Source of the DNA: Cryoendolithus antarcticus
Taxonomy: Eukaryota > Ascomycota > Dothideomycetes > Cladosporiales > Cladosporiaceae
DNA: 64,000 nt
NCBI GenBank assembly: GCA_002077065.1
Contig: NAJO01000068.1
Span: forward strand, 94,329 to 158,328
Reading direction: 5' to 3'
The notes under the pieces are model-generated. The model saw nothing but the letters and a program-made list of their open reading frames with translations, did no database searches and was not told where the DNA came from. Positions 1 to 12,411 of this stretch are shown in pieces. Position numbers and translations under genes: made by a program. The stretch's first letter is position 1, and every line of letters starts with the position of its first letter.

Positions 1-744
1 GCCCAGCTCGTCGAGCTAGCCGAAAAATACTTTTCCAGCATGCCCAATGCCAACCCGGCCAGTCAGGCAAACGCCCAAGCCCGCGCTATTGAATCCCGCC
101 CAGATTTTGTCGGCTCTGAGGTCCGCATCCGCGACGACACCATGCCCACAGCCAATATCGCCATCGCAGTCGAAGGCGTGAGCTGGAAAGACGACGATTA
201 CTTCACCGCGCTCGTCACGCAGGCGGTTGTAGGTAATTGGGATCGTGCTATGGGCAACTCGCCGTACCTCGGCAGCAAGCTCAGCACCTTCATCCACGAG
301 AACCGCCTCGCGAACAGCTTCATGAGTTTCTCGACTTCCTACTCCGACACCGGTCTCTGGGGAATCTACATGGTCACTGATCAGGTAACCCGCATCGACG
401 ACCTCGTGCACTTCACGCTCCGCGAATGGTCGCGCCTGAGCTACAACGTCTCGGAAGCGGAAGTCGAACGCGCGAAGTCGCAGCTCAAAGCCTCTATTCT
501 GCTTTCCCTCGATGGCACTACAAGTGTGGCGGAGGATATCGGCCGTCAGATCATTACCACCGGTCGACGACTGGCGCCTGAGGAGGTTGAGCGGGTTGTT
601 GGAGCGATCAAGGCAAAGGATGTCATGGAGTTTGCGAAGCGGAGGCTGTGGGATAGGGACATCGCTATCTCGGCTGTGGGGCAGATTGAGGGGTTGTTGG
701 ATTACCAGAGAGTGCGAAACGATATGACGAGGATGATGTCGTAG
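1..744 (+). CDS. mas1: Mitochondrial processing peptidase beta subunit, 3' part (partial)
   Basis: The reading frame is open from base 1, so the gene enters from the left edge; only the last 247 codons are present, ending at TAG 742-744. The product is the C-terminal half of an M16-family peptidase subunit. It carries the family stretches IESRPDFVGSEVRIRDD and IAIAVEGVSWKDDDY, and the tail DYQRVRNDMTRMMS. In the matrix this catalytic subunit, paired with the alpha subunit, removes presequences from imported proteins; it is related to complex III core protein 1. The zinc motif HxxEH lies in the missing N-terminal half. No intron is seen in this part. The next gene (DUF1479, minus strand) is convergent, 219 bp away. 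Confidence 0.93.
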   Translation, partial: AQLVELAEKYFSSMPNANPASQANAQARAIESRPDFVGSEVRIRDDTMPTANIAIAVEGVSWKDDDYFTALVTQAVVGNWDRAMGNSPYLGSKLSTFIHENRLANSFMSFSTSYSDTGLWGIYMVTDQVTRIDDLVHFTLREWSRLSYNVSEAEVERAKSQLKASILLSLDGTTSVAEDIGRQIITTGRRLAPEEVERVVGAIKAKDVMEFAKRRLWDRDIAISAVGQIEGLLDYQRVRNDMTRMMS

Positions 745-963
745 GCATGTCTCGTTGTCGGGCGGGTGGTAAGGAAAGATGAGGGAGGGAGAATGATGGT
801 GCGTAATAGCGGTGCAATCCGAGGCTGCTGCTCACGCTGTGTAGCTAGATTTGTGAGGCAGGGTGGTATGTACAGTAGAGCTCTATCTAACATCTCCAGT
901 GTCGTTGTTCACGGGCTTCACGAACATGGTCTCGAACTTTTGGAACGGTGGGGGTACAAACCG

Positions 964-2481
964 TCAGTCATAGAACCCTAGTATCTTATTCGCCCTCGCC
1001 ACAACCTCCCTCTCTCCATGACTGAGCCCTTCCTCCCCATCATCAAACTCCCTCAGCCCCATCCCCCGCATTCCAGCTCCCTCATCCACCCTCCTCACAT
1101 CCTCCACACCCATCCGCCCAATATGCTGACTCTCACCCAGTCCGCCGCCAAAATCCGGACTCGGCGCGCCATCCAGAAACGCCCTTCGCTGGCGAGCGAG
1201 ATACTCCGCGTTGTTCACTGTCAGTGGACAAGTAGGAATGTACATCACAGACGAGTCCGAGAAGCCAGAGTGGACTTTGTCAACAGCGTGAATCGTATCG
1301 CAGTGCCAGGAGACGTAGTCGCCGGGGTGCACTTCGGGCATGTGAATCATCGTTTCTTCGAGCTTAAGATGGGGATGTAGTTCTGGGCGGAGTTCCTGGC
1401 CGTGGCCTTGTGAGGCACCGTGGAGCCAGGAGTTGGTTGAGGAGAGGTCAAGGGGCCAATTTGAAGGGGCGAGGTAGTCGGCGGACTCAGGGTTGGTGTT
1501 TCGAGATGAGAAGAAGGGGCGAAGGAGGAAGTAGGCCGTGCTGTGTCTGAGTAACGGATTGACGAGGAGAGTGCCTTGGAAAGGTCCAGTAGTCGACATA
1601 CTCAGCCAGCCTTGAAACATGCGGAACATACTGCACGCTCCTACCCCTCGATAAAGATCAGAAACCACGGGCAGGCGGCAGGAGGACTCCCAAGGATCGT
1701 AGGATTCCCAATCACCGCGCCAAATATCAGCGTAGACTTTCCCGCGACCGTAGCCAGTCTCCTCCCAGCGTTCGCAAGATCCACCATCGACGTGAGGGCC
1801 CAAGGCAAAACGTGCGTCGCCCGGTAGGCGCATGCGCAGTCGATCGGCGTAGATAGCTGGGTGACGCGTGGAAACCAGAGCATTGGGGTCCTTGGAGTGC
1901 CAGAACTTCATGAGGAATTGCTGGGCCTTGAGAAGGTTGGGGTGGGATCGTGCTTTGATTTGCGCAGGCGACCAGTACAGTTCAAACACCTGTGGATTCT
2001 CGGGTGGGAACGCCTTGGTATGCGGATTGGCTGCGATGTAAGCTCGCAGCTCGTCCTTCATGGCCAGCACTTCATCGTCGGGGATCACGTTGCGGATGAC
2101 AGCCACGCCGCGCTTCCGGTGCACAGCTCTGAAGTCCGCACTGGGGCTCGTTATGTCCTGATAGTCGACCTCAGGGATCGCCTTAGATCCCTGCTCCGCG
2201 ATGAGAGCAGTCTCTTCTTGTAGTAATTCAAGGAGGCGGAACCAGGACGCTTGAAGGGCGTCTTCGTGGCCTGCTACTAGCTGCTGCTTGACTGCCGCGA
2301 AGCGAGGGTCTAGTGGCGAGAAGCCTTTGCCCGAAAGCGAAGCAAAGGCATCCGAGATGTCGCCTTCGCGCTTCTCGGTTGCTGCTGTTGCTAGAAGTCG
2401 TGCAGAACGGGAACGAGAGACGAGACCGCGTCGGCAGCCGGCTCGCCACAGTGTGCGAGTAGTACTGATTGCAGTCGCCAT
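964..2481 (-). CDS. DUF1479 family protein (YbiU-like, Fe/2-oxoglutarate dioxygenase fold)
   Basis: A single-exon ORF of 505 aa starting at ATG 2481. The N-terminus (about residues 1-35) is Arg/Ser/Ala-rich with few acids, as in a mitochondrial presequence (inference). The body matches the DUF1479/YbiU family known from fungi and bacteria: HRKRGVAVIRNVI near residue 120, an HxD element in GPHVDGG near 229 and WHCDTIHAV near 392-400. Together the latter two could supply the 2-His-1-carboxylate iron site of a 2-oxoglutarate dioxygenase; that role is inferred from fold similarity and the substrate is unknown. Length is normal for the family. It is divergent from the GH1 gene, with a 784-bp shared upstream region. 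Confidence 0.85.
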   Translation of the reverse strand: MATAISTTRTLWRAGCRRGLVSRSRSARLLATAATEKREGDISDAFASLSGKGFSPLDPRFAAVKQQLVAGHEDALQASWFRLLELLQEETALIAEQGSKAIPEVDYQDITSPSADFRAVHRKRGVAVIRNVIPDDEVLAMKDELRAYIAANPHTKAFPPENPQVFELYWSPAQIKARSHPNLLKAQQFLMKFWHSKDPNALVSTRHPAIYADRLRMRLPGDARFALGPHVDGGSCERWEETGYGRGKVYADIWRGDWESYDPWESSCRLPVVSDLYRGVGACSMFRMFQGWLSMSTTGPFQGTLLVNPLLRHSTAYFLLRPFFSSRNTNPESADYLAPSNWPLDLSSTNSWLHGASQGHGQELRPELHPHLKLEETMIHMPEVHPGDYVSWHCDTIHAVDKVHSGFSDSSVMYIPTCPLTVNNAEYLARQRRAFLDGAPSPDFGGGLGESQHIGRMGVEDVRRVDEGAGMRGMGLREFDDGEEGLSHGEREVVARANKILGFYD

Positions 2482-3265
2482 GGCTAGATTCCTGGCTTAG
2501 TCGAATGTCGTCCTCCTGATCGCAACAATGAGGTGTCACAGCCGTAGTCAGCAAGACCTCCGCCACAATATCTTCGAGATAGAAGGAGTGTTCCGGTTGC
2601 TGATGCGAAAGCCTCTTGTTTAGACACTCGGCTGTCGTGAAGGCAAAGGGAACCTTCTTAGAGTGTAGCTTATGAACACGCTGGAGATGATGATCGAGAC
2701 GGGAAACTTGAATGAGAGTAATTCCTCTACCTGCGATATCTTATAGTCTCTGGGCACGTCGACAACCTCCTCCGCCGTGTCATTATCGAGCAATGGCATG
2801 ATTGATACCTCCGAAGCTAGAATAACCTGATGGATTCGTCGGCGAGGTTGTCGGCGCGGCATCTAACGGCTTCGCCTCTTGCGGACATCCCGCTCTTTGA
2901 CTCGGTCTCTTTCACGGCGAAATCTGTGAACCTCAGGCAATCACTTGGAAGACGATACCCACGGAGCAGCGGACCGTCTTCCCTCATCACCGCCCGGGTA
3001 TTCACACTCCAAGCTTTCGACATCTGGCAGAACTCCTCGAAACACCCCACCATCTCTCCACAGTCGACGATTGTAGGCCCGCCTACGCGCTCGTCTCGTA
3101 GACACCAAGGCTGACTCGCAAGCCTCCGTGACGACTCGAGGCTAGCTCTGACAGTGCTGTAGGTAGGAAAGTACATCCTCGAATTTCATAGCCCAGTGTC
3201 ATCTCAACCGTCACCCTTGCCTTCCTCACCCGTCCATTCTTTGCCTCCAAATACACACAGCCACC
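2482..3265. other. Divergent intergenic region between DUF1479 gene and GH1 gene
   Basis: This 784-bp stretch has no credible gene. The two flanking genes point away from each other, so it should hold both promoters. A CT-rich run with CTCACC/CCATTC blocks just before ATG 3266 looks like a normal fungal leader. A short inverted repeat (GTAGG-4-CCTAC, 3073-3086) is the only structure I noticed, and it is weak. Confidence 0.6.
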
Positions 3266-4825
<1,560 letters not shown>

Positions 4826-5078
4826 GGAGACACGATCGAGTGGTGATGTAGATATGTAGCCATGCTAAGATGTGGTCGTTCACTCAATGTAATCGCAATT
4901 AACACCCGTCCAAGACCTGTACGAGATGTCTCTGCCACATGCTCGTGAAGATTTAGGGGCCTCGGGCATGAAGCGTTTTGCCGGGAGCTGCTAACGTAAG
5001 CCGGCTGCTGTCACCTCACGTTCGAGAACAAAGAACAGTTGCATTCCCTTACTCCATGCAGAGCAGGGGCTGGTAGCC

Positions 5079-6425
5079 ATGTCAGTCCTCCTCGAGACAT
5101 CCGCAGGAGACATCACGATCGACCTGTTCGTGAAGGACGCGCCGAAATGTTGTGAGAATTTCTTGAAGCTATGCAAGATCAAGTACTACAACTTCAGTCC
5201 GGTTTACGACGTGCAGCCAAACTTCTCATTCCGGTCTGGGGATCCCATCGGACCTGATTCGAAGGACAGCGATGGAGGTTCATCAATCTGGGGACTGCCA
5301 AGTGGCACCTCGAAACGTGCTACGCGTCCGGACCGGATTGTCTTCAAGCCCGAGATGTCCCGGAAGCGCAAGCATGGAGAGCGAGGAACTGTCAGTATGG
5401 CTACTACGGTCTCGAAAGTCAATCCTGACGATCGTCTTGCTGGAAGTCAGTTCTTGATCACGCTTGGCGACAATATCGAGGATCTGGACGGTAAAGCTGC
5501 GATCTTCGGCGAGGTGGTCGAGGGGTTTGACGCACTTGAGAAGATCAACACCGCCTTCATCGACGGCAAGGGACGCCCTTTGCAAGACATCAGGATTTTG
5601 CACACCGTCGTGCTCGACGATCCGTATGATGACCCACCAGGGATGCTTGAGGCGCCTGCAAGTCCACCACCTTCGGTCGAGCAGCAGGCTACCGTGCGGA
5701 TAGCGTATGACGAGGTGCTGGAGGAGGACGCTGATCCGGAGAAGCTAGAAAAGCTACGAAGAGAGCGAGAAGCAAGGGCGCAAGCACTCACTCTCGAGCT
5801 CATTGGCGATCTCCCGTTCGCTGAAGTCACACCACCTGAGCAGATACTATTCGTGTGTAAGCTGAACCCAGTCACCCGTGATGAGGATCTGGAGCTCATC
5901 TTCTCTCGCTTCGGCAAGATCCTATCCTGTGAAGTAGTACGTGAGAAGAAGTCCGGCGACAGCTTGCAATACGCCTTCATCGAGTTTGCTACGAAGGAGG
6001 ACTGTGAGCGTGCCTATTTCAAGATGCAAGGTGTGCTCATCGACGATCACCGTATCCATGTCGACTTCTCGCAGAGTGTCTCGAAGCTCTCGGCCGACTG
6101 GCGGAACTCTACGAACTCGAAGACCGCAAAAAGTAAAGGCGGCTTCGGTGGCATCGATAGTCTGGAGCGTCGACAGCAGTATCGAAGTGGTGATGGTGAT
6201 CGGCGTAGACGAGGCGACAAGTACAACTATGTCTTCGACGAGGCTGAAAGAGACCGCAAACAGCGCGACGCTGAGAAACCTCGACAGCGGTCAAGAAGTC
6301 GAAGTCCGCCTCGGCGCGATGCTGGTGGACGTGAAAGAGATCGCTACGAGCCCGGTCGTCGAAATGAGGGAAATGGACGCGGGCGTGAACGAAGCCGTGA
6401 CAGACATGCTGATCGTCGAAGTTGA
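5079..6425 (+). CDS. cyp6: Peptidyl-prolyl cis-trans isomerase-like 4 (cyclophilin + RRM)
   Basis: A single exon of 448 aa. Residues 1-165 form a cyclophilin domain of the PPIL4 subtype (start [17 protein letters not shown], then [25 protein letters not shown]). Residues 251-330 form an RRM with RNP-like ILFVCKLNP and YAFIEF. The tail after residue 350 is rich in Arg, Asp and Ser/Arg dipeptides. This architecture belongs to nuclear, spliceosome-associated cyclophilins (human PPIL4, fungal CYP6). The tail is full length and the start matches the family N-terminus exactly. The stop is TGA 6423-6425. Confidence 0.95.
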   Translation: MSVLLETSAGDITIDLFVKDAPKCCENFLKLCKIKYYNFSPVYDVQPNFSFRSGDPIGPDSKDSDGGSSIWGLPSGTSKRATRPDRIVFKPEMSRKRKHGERGTVSMATTVSKVNPDDRLAGSQFLITLGDNIEDLDGKAAIFGEVVEGFDALEKINTAFIDGKGRPLQDIRILHTVVLDDPYDDPPGMLEAPASPPPSVEQQATVRIAYDEVLEEDADPEKLEKLRREREARAQALTLELIGDLPFAEVTPPEQILFVCKLNPVTRDEDLELIFSRFGKILSCEVVREKKSGDSLQYAFIEFATKEDCERAYFKMQGVLIDDHRIHVDFSQSVSKLSADWRNSTNSKTAKSKGGFGGIDSLERRQQYRSGDGDRRRRGDKYNYVFDEAERDRKQRDAEKPRQRSRSRSPPRRDAGGRERDRYEPGRRNEGNGRGRERSRDRHADRRS

Positions 6426-6657
6426 TAAGACGTCTTGCTTGGACGATATGCTGTGGAGTACGACCGCAAGGCATTGTGTACGCCGATAGACCTGGACCAC
6501 GTACGAGTCGCACCTTCACTGCGTCTACCGGTCAGACCGCAACTGCCAATGCATTCACTTGCTCGACACATCAACAAAACGCACGTGCTACTTAATCGGC
6601 TTCGAGAACACATTATCTTCTTTGTCATAACACGTCAACATCGAAGTCTTTGTCAAG

Positions 6658-7235
6658 ATGCACTCAGGTCCACATCCGGCATCGCATGGGCATAGTCCAA
6701 TGTCTTTGTCCATGTGTCGACGTCGAGTGCCAGTCTACCATCCTCACGACAGGTTTGTCCATCTTACAAAGCATCGACATACCTCACAAGTCCGAGACTT
6801 ACCTGCACTATCACATCTTCTCGCGATGGAGCCACTCGGGGATAAAGTGCTGGTGTATCACCACCGCGCCGGCGACAACCCGATCGTCGCAAACGGACTT
6901 GCAGTCATCAGTGTCTACAAGCTAAATGATCTCGTCGCTGAGCGTGAGTCCAGTCTTGACTTCTAATATGATAGCCAATACTGATTTGTCCATCCACAGG
7001 CGGCGATCTCCAAGTCACTCGCAAGACCATTCCTCGCGGCGCACTTAACATGGATATCCTCGAGGTTGATCTGCAGACCTCTGCACAACGGGATATGTTT
7101 GGCACCATGCCCAACCAGGAGACAAATGTGGCGGGCATCAAGGTGCCAATCAGAATCTGGCTGGGTAGCGTTGCGGGTTTGGCCGGGTTCAAGGAGATGA
7201 TTATTGTTAGCAAGAAACGGTCCGCCAAGATGTAG
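6658..7235 (+). CDS. Small hypothetical protein, two exons
   Basis: Exon 1 ends at 6943 (donor GTGAGT) and exon 2 runs 7000-7235 after CACAG; the 56-nt intron is phase 1 and splicing gives LNDLVAERGDLQVTRK. From ATG 6658 the product is 173 aa. An alternative ATG at 6826 gives 117 aa starting MEPLGDKVLVYHHRAG, and the His/Arg-rich 56 residues before it look less protein-like. I therefore regard 6826 as at least as likely a start. No signal peptide, membrane segment or known motif is visible, and I do not recognise the family. Coding potential rests on the clean intron and the frame continuity. Confidence 0.55.
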
Positions 7236-8019
7236 AGGAGAAATAGCAAAGTAATGTGCAGCCTGGCGGCGGGACTGGCCTCGAAGAAACGAGATGGGAC
7301 CAACGGCGTGGCAATTGTGTGTAAAAGTCCTCGGCTTACATTCTGCCCACCTCTCTGCCGCTGTCATTCACCTACTTTCATAAAAATGTCACACATGCAG
7401 CACTCGGGCGGCCGGGTGAACCGGGTAAGCTGCCTCAAGTCGTTAAGCTTACCAACGCCCCCCGACGTGTGAAGCAATTCAGCCGAGCATGGCAATATGA
7501 TGCGGATGACAAGGACATGATGCATTTCATATCTCGATATATTCATGTATTAAGCATTGTGAACCCTTCCGTAGACGCGCACGGTTCGTCTCCCCTGCGC
7601 CGCACTGCACTAGGATGTGAGTGGAGCCATGTATGTAACGTTGCTGCAGGCTTGCATGAGGAATGCAAAGCAGCCTGACACCAAGTCTTGCACCTGCGCA
7701 ACGTGGCTGGCAAAGATCGACTGGCCGACGTTCGAGAGGTCGCAATCAGAACGGCGAATCCTGGTCAATTTAGGGGCGAGACCGTCGGGCATTATGTTGT
7801 GTAACGTGAGGTTGGGGTACGGAAACCGCGATCGGGTTCTTCATCGTTCTATCTTGGACTAGTGCTGATATGGATTGCACCATACCGTGATCTAGCCCCG
7901 ATTCCGTCGCACTGCCTCGATAACACTCGTAGACTATCTGCTTCAAGTGAGCAAGTTGCGTGGACTTGGCTATCCCACTGTGGCACGGTGAAGTCTTTTG
8001 TGCACGTGGATTCAATCTC
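7236..8019. other. Intergenic region, no gene seen
   Basis: 784 bp between the 3' ends of the small hypothetical gene and the KamA-like gene (convergent). Only short unsupported ORFs on both strands. Nothing recognised. Confidence 0.5.
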
Positions 8020-9462
8020 TCAATCGCGCTTGACTGGATCGTGGTACTGGAAAACCTTGTCGCCGGCCACCGCTGGAGCTGTCCACGTGCTCACTCCAGC
8101 CTTCGTGTCGTAGGTTTCGAAGCTCGTGATGGGACGCTTCCCACCACCTCCAGGCAGGTCGACCACGAACTTGGGCATGTTGAAACCCGCAATCCCGCCG
8201 ATGAGATTCTGTTCGATGTGAAGCGCAGTCGCAAGGGATGTGCGCAAGTCTTCTACCCCCTTTACCATGTCGCCGAGGTAGACATAGTACGGTTGAATCA
8301 TCAGATCCGAGAGCTTGCGAATGAGCTCGGCCATCATCGGGATAGTGTCATTGACACCGCGAAGAAGTACAGTCTGGTTGCGCACCCGTACGCCGCGCTG
8401 AAACAGCGTACGTGCCGCCATCTCCGTGGCCCATGTAATTTCATTCGGATGGTTGAAGTGAGTATGCATCGCCACCTCTTTTCCCATTTCTCGACCGCGG
8501 TCGCTGACTTCGACGAATGCATTGACCCAGGCGTCGTTGGGATCGGTCATGCGCATCGGACAAACGGCCAAGCCCTTTGTCGCGAAGCGGAAGCGCTTAA
8601 TGTGAGGAATGCCCAGAAGGCGATGCCCGATGCGCGTCAGGTGTGTGGGGTCGAGGTAATAAGAGTCGCCGCCGGAAACCACGACATCCTGGATCGCGGG
8701 GTTTTGCTCGATGTACTCGAACATGGCGTCCCAACGACGGCGAGCGGGCTTGAGGGAATGCTTGGTGACTGATTCGGTGTCTGCGCCCACCGCGTAGGAG
8801 CGAGTACAGAAACGACAATAGACAGGACATACCGAGGTGGCTGAGCATCGTTAGTGATCACTCACAAGACGGAGTCCGCTATGCTTACCGAGGAACAATA
8901 CCTTATCAGGGTATCGATGGACGAGTCCAGGAATTGGAGAGTCACCCTCCTCGTGGAGGGAGTCAAGAGTGAGCTCGGGGTGATCAGGCAGAATCCTGGA
9001 CTTGAGTGGAAGGAACTGCCGAAGGACTGGGTCCTGGAGAGGTTCCTGCCAGTTGATAACGCTGAGCACGTGGGGCGTCAAGCGCACCGACATGGGCGCC
9101 TTCGCCATGCCGTTGTATACGTCCTCGAGGAATGCCTCACGCGTGATCAGTCGCCCGTCCTCCTTGGCAGACTTGACAGCATCGGGTATGCGCTCAGGGA
9201 CAACTGTCTTGAGGAAGTCGAGTAGCTTCTCTGGTCGATCGACCGTGTTGCGCGTCTGCCATCTGTACGTGAGGAACTCGCTCTGGTCGACGTTTCTCCA
9301 GATATGCTGCCAGTATGGGATGGTTTTCAATGTGGTAGAAGGTGCGGGTGACTTAGCAAGGCTCGCGATGGTAATGTGCTTGTGTGTACTTGGGGAGATT
9401 GTCGACTCCGAAGTGCTGGAGCTGCGCACGCGGCGCAGTGACTGGCGGAATGGAGTTGCCAT
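8020..9462 (-). CDS. Lysine 2,3-aminomutase-like radical SAM protein (KamA family)
   Basis: Two exons (9462-8889 and 8840-8020) give 464 aa. The 48-nt intron (GTAAGC...CACTAAC...CTCAG) interrupts the most diagnostic region; splicing yields VLFLATSVCPVYCRFCTRSY. This contains the radical SAM CxxxCxxC cluster ligands at about Cys196, Cys200 and Cys203. Further KamA text includes VVSGGDSYYLDP, FATKGLAVCPMRM and the C-terminal VVDLPGGGGKRP region that precedes the PLP lysine zone in the family. Bacterial KamA converts L-lysine to beta-lysine; EpmB modifies EF-P. In fungi the role is not established. The N-terminal 50 residues are Ser/Thr/Arg-rich and could target mitochondria (inference). The family is patchy in eukaryotes, so ancient transfer from bacteria is plausible. 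Confidence 0.9.
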
Positions 9463-12411
9463 GTTGGAAGTGATAATACAGGCGGGCCAGGGCCGGTAGT
9501 GTGTATGAATGTGTTGTATAACTTGTCGATCATGAGTGGTAGGGTAGAGGCTACCAGAATGGACTCAAGGTGTGTTTGACGAAGGAAGCAGCGCCGCTAG
9601 TGGATTAATCCTGCACTCGTGATCGCGATAACTCGTACTTGGTAGCCAGTAAGCTGGTGAGTGAAGTAGTAATCTCTACGAGGAAGTGAGGTTGAGCAAG
9701 AGCCCGAAAGGCACAGTGATGGATGGTGCGAGTAACAGATCGCAGTGAAGGACACAGTGTGCAGTCCAATCTGCGGTACACTCAATATTGGTGTTCAAGT
9801 CAACCTTGGGTTTCTCAGAGGAGATGCCCACCCCATCCTTTTTCAGCCCTTCACTTGGTATGTCCCGAATCGATGGCGGTGCGCGATCCGTTAGCTAGCG
9901 GGGCGTCACGCTCAGCGCAATGATCCATCTCCATGCTAGCTAAGGAGGATGCAACCCTCGCAGTGCCTTATGCGAGTATTTGGGATCAGCAAACCGTCCC
10001 GCGCTGCCATCTTGGGAAGGTAGACTATACTCGAGGGGCAGGTCTGCCGCTGTGCGCAGCAGACCTTGATACGCCGCAGCCAAATCACCGAGGCGTACAA
10101 CTGATTTCAGTGAGGCGTGGGAGATGGAAGGCAGTTATATGCAATTGCGGAAATTTTTTAGAGACGCAAATGCAAAGCGTGCATCTCGCCTGCAGCTATC
10201 CGTCCTCTGGAAGCCCTTTGTGACCAGGTCCCTTGTTCGGCAGCTTGGTCCTGCGGTCAAGCAAAACCATCACCACTCCCGCAACAATGAGTCTCAGGGT
10301 GTGTGGCCGCTGGCTACGTGCGCCTCCCTCGCCGACAAGCCGCAACATGGTGGTAGCCGACGTTCGACGCATCGTATCTGGTATGTGTAATCGACTATGC
10401 TGCTGAAGATTGACCGGTGAGTAAATCTTATCAATGGGAGGATGGCCCAGTGTGTCGGGCTTTGGAACACGAACGCATTACAAGGCTCGCACATGCTCGG
10501 TACGGTCAGCCTACGCGATGTAGCTGTCGAATCACACAGCCCGAGAAGCACATATTCAGGACCAAGTCGCTCCTCGCTAGAGCTTTCGATGTGGTGCCAG
10601 ACGCGTGGAAGTTCGCCAGCGTACCGTGAGTCCAGCTGTCAAAGGGGTCCACGCGACTGCGGGCCGACAGCACCCCTGCGTCCGCTGCATGCAGAGACGC
10701 TACAACCAATGCTGTGACTAGCGCTGCTTTTTTGCTGGAAGGAGCTTCAATACTGTATCCTCTCCGGTTACTGCACGACTGTTCCCACAATGGTTGGTCC
10801 AGGTAGTAGAATTGACAGAATTGGGACCCGATGACCAGCAAAGATATTCGAGCCCACAGCTTCGCTGTAGTCCATGCTCCATTGTCTGTAGCGTAAGAAA
10901 GGACATGTGGACGCCGGATGCTACAGTGCCGCACACCATAGTCACATACAGGTTGGACGCCGAATGTCTTCACGCCACGCAGACATTACCAATGGGAAGA
11001 CCAATTGCATGGTCGATTGATGCAACCAGCACAAGCCGTCAAGCGAGCTCTCCACTTTCGTCACACGCTGGTGTTCCACCTGTCTGATGTTCGGGAGACC
11101 AGTCAACCTGCCTGACTCGATACCATTAGTCGTGGACGATGCCTTTTGGTGAGGAATCCGGGTGGGTGTACACGTCATAGACTGAGTCTGGCGGTCTGGA
11201 AGCGCCAAATGCGCCACATGTCTGACTCAGACTCTAGGAGCAGTCCATACTAGAGCGTAGGGTCGGGATAACATTGCGTTTCGAAGACTGCTGTCATCGG
11301 TGTCGCGGTGATTGCTGTGTACTGCACCCGAGTCAGGACTGCGCCGGTTCCGCGTCGACATCAGGTTCGCATAGGGACTCCGAGAAACCTACGCGAGACG
11401 GGCCCACAGCGTGGAAGCGGGACCCAGCCTTGCGTCATTTATGCAATCGTTACACGATACCATCCGCTGCCTATGGCTTCATCAGACGGTGCGGTCAAGA
11501 CGTGGAGCCTGCCAAGCGCGGGAGCGGACTTGCCCGGTGTGCTTATGCCAAGGCTATGGAGTGCTTTCCGAATGATTCCTCGAAATGAGGATCCAAAGCA
11601 GGCGTGGGATCGAGATCTGGGCTCTAGAAACCCATATGTATGCGCTCGCCTGTTGTTCTCCCGAACTCGCGAGCCGTGGGCCAGAGGATTAGCTACCGCC
11701 AAGAGTGAAGACGGATGGTGATAGGTGGAAGACAAGACACTTCAGACTCATGGCCCAGCACGAAAATCACCATCCTAATTCATGAACTTGGAAGCAGAGA
11801 GGGGCCGACTCATGTGCAATGCTCAGTCGTAATTTGGTGACACCGATATGCGCAGTTTGACTCTCTCCCGACTGGAAACATGAGATCGAGCCGACCAGGG
11901 GCATGACGGTGATTACGATCGTTTGGGAGGCAGGAGCGAGACGTTCATTGACCTTTACATTTCGCAAACTGCCCACGTACCTCCTCATAGCGATACTTAA
12001 AGATTGACAGACCACCGGCGATAAATGGCGTCGCAATGCCTTCACTTCGATCTGAGATTGCGAATGGCTAGCATTAGTACGGAGGCGAACCTAAATCCGT
12101 AGAAGGCTTTCGTGGGCAGCACGCCTACATTCGACGCGGTCAGGACTGGTCGTGACGACCAATGGTCATGTCATGAAATGATCGATGGTGGGCAAACGAA
12201 TGCGGGTAATAATCTGGGTGAAGTACACATGAGTGATGAATCGATTTCCTTGATCACGACTTTCATCGCATTACGCTCCCATTGCGCAGCCTGATCCCCA
12301 ATCACATACCGTTCATTAATGTCTGCGCATCAACTGAAATCTCTTCCACTATTGACAATCGCTGCGAAGACCATCCACGCCCCACACCGCTCTATCGGAT
12401 CGGCACTCAGC
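9463..12411. other. Gene-poor stretch upstream of the KamA-like gene
   Basis: About 2.9 kb with no ORF longer than about 155 codons on either strand and no recognisable protein text. The minus-strand portion next to 9462 should hold the KamA-like promoter. No transposase, reverse transcriptase or terminal repeat was recognised. It may be decayed DNA. Confidence 0.5.

Noticed and set aside
7960..8772. 270-codon plus-strand ORF
   Set aside because: Fully antisense to the KamA-like gene, which has clear family text on the minus strand.
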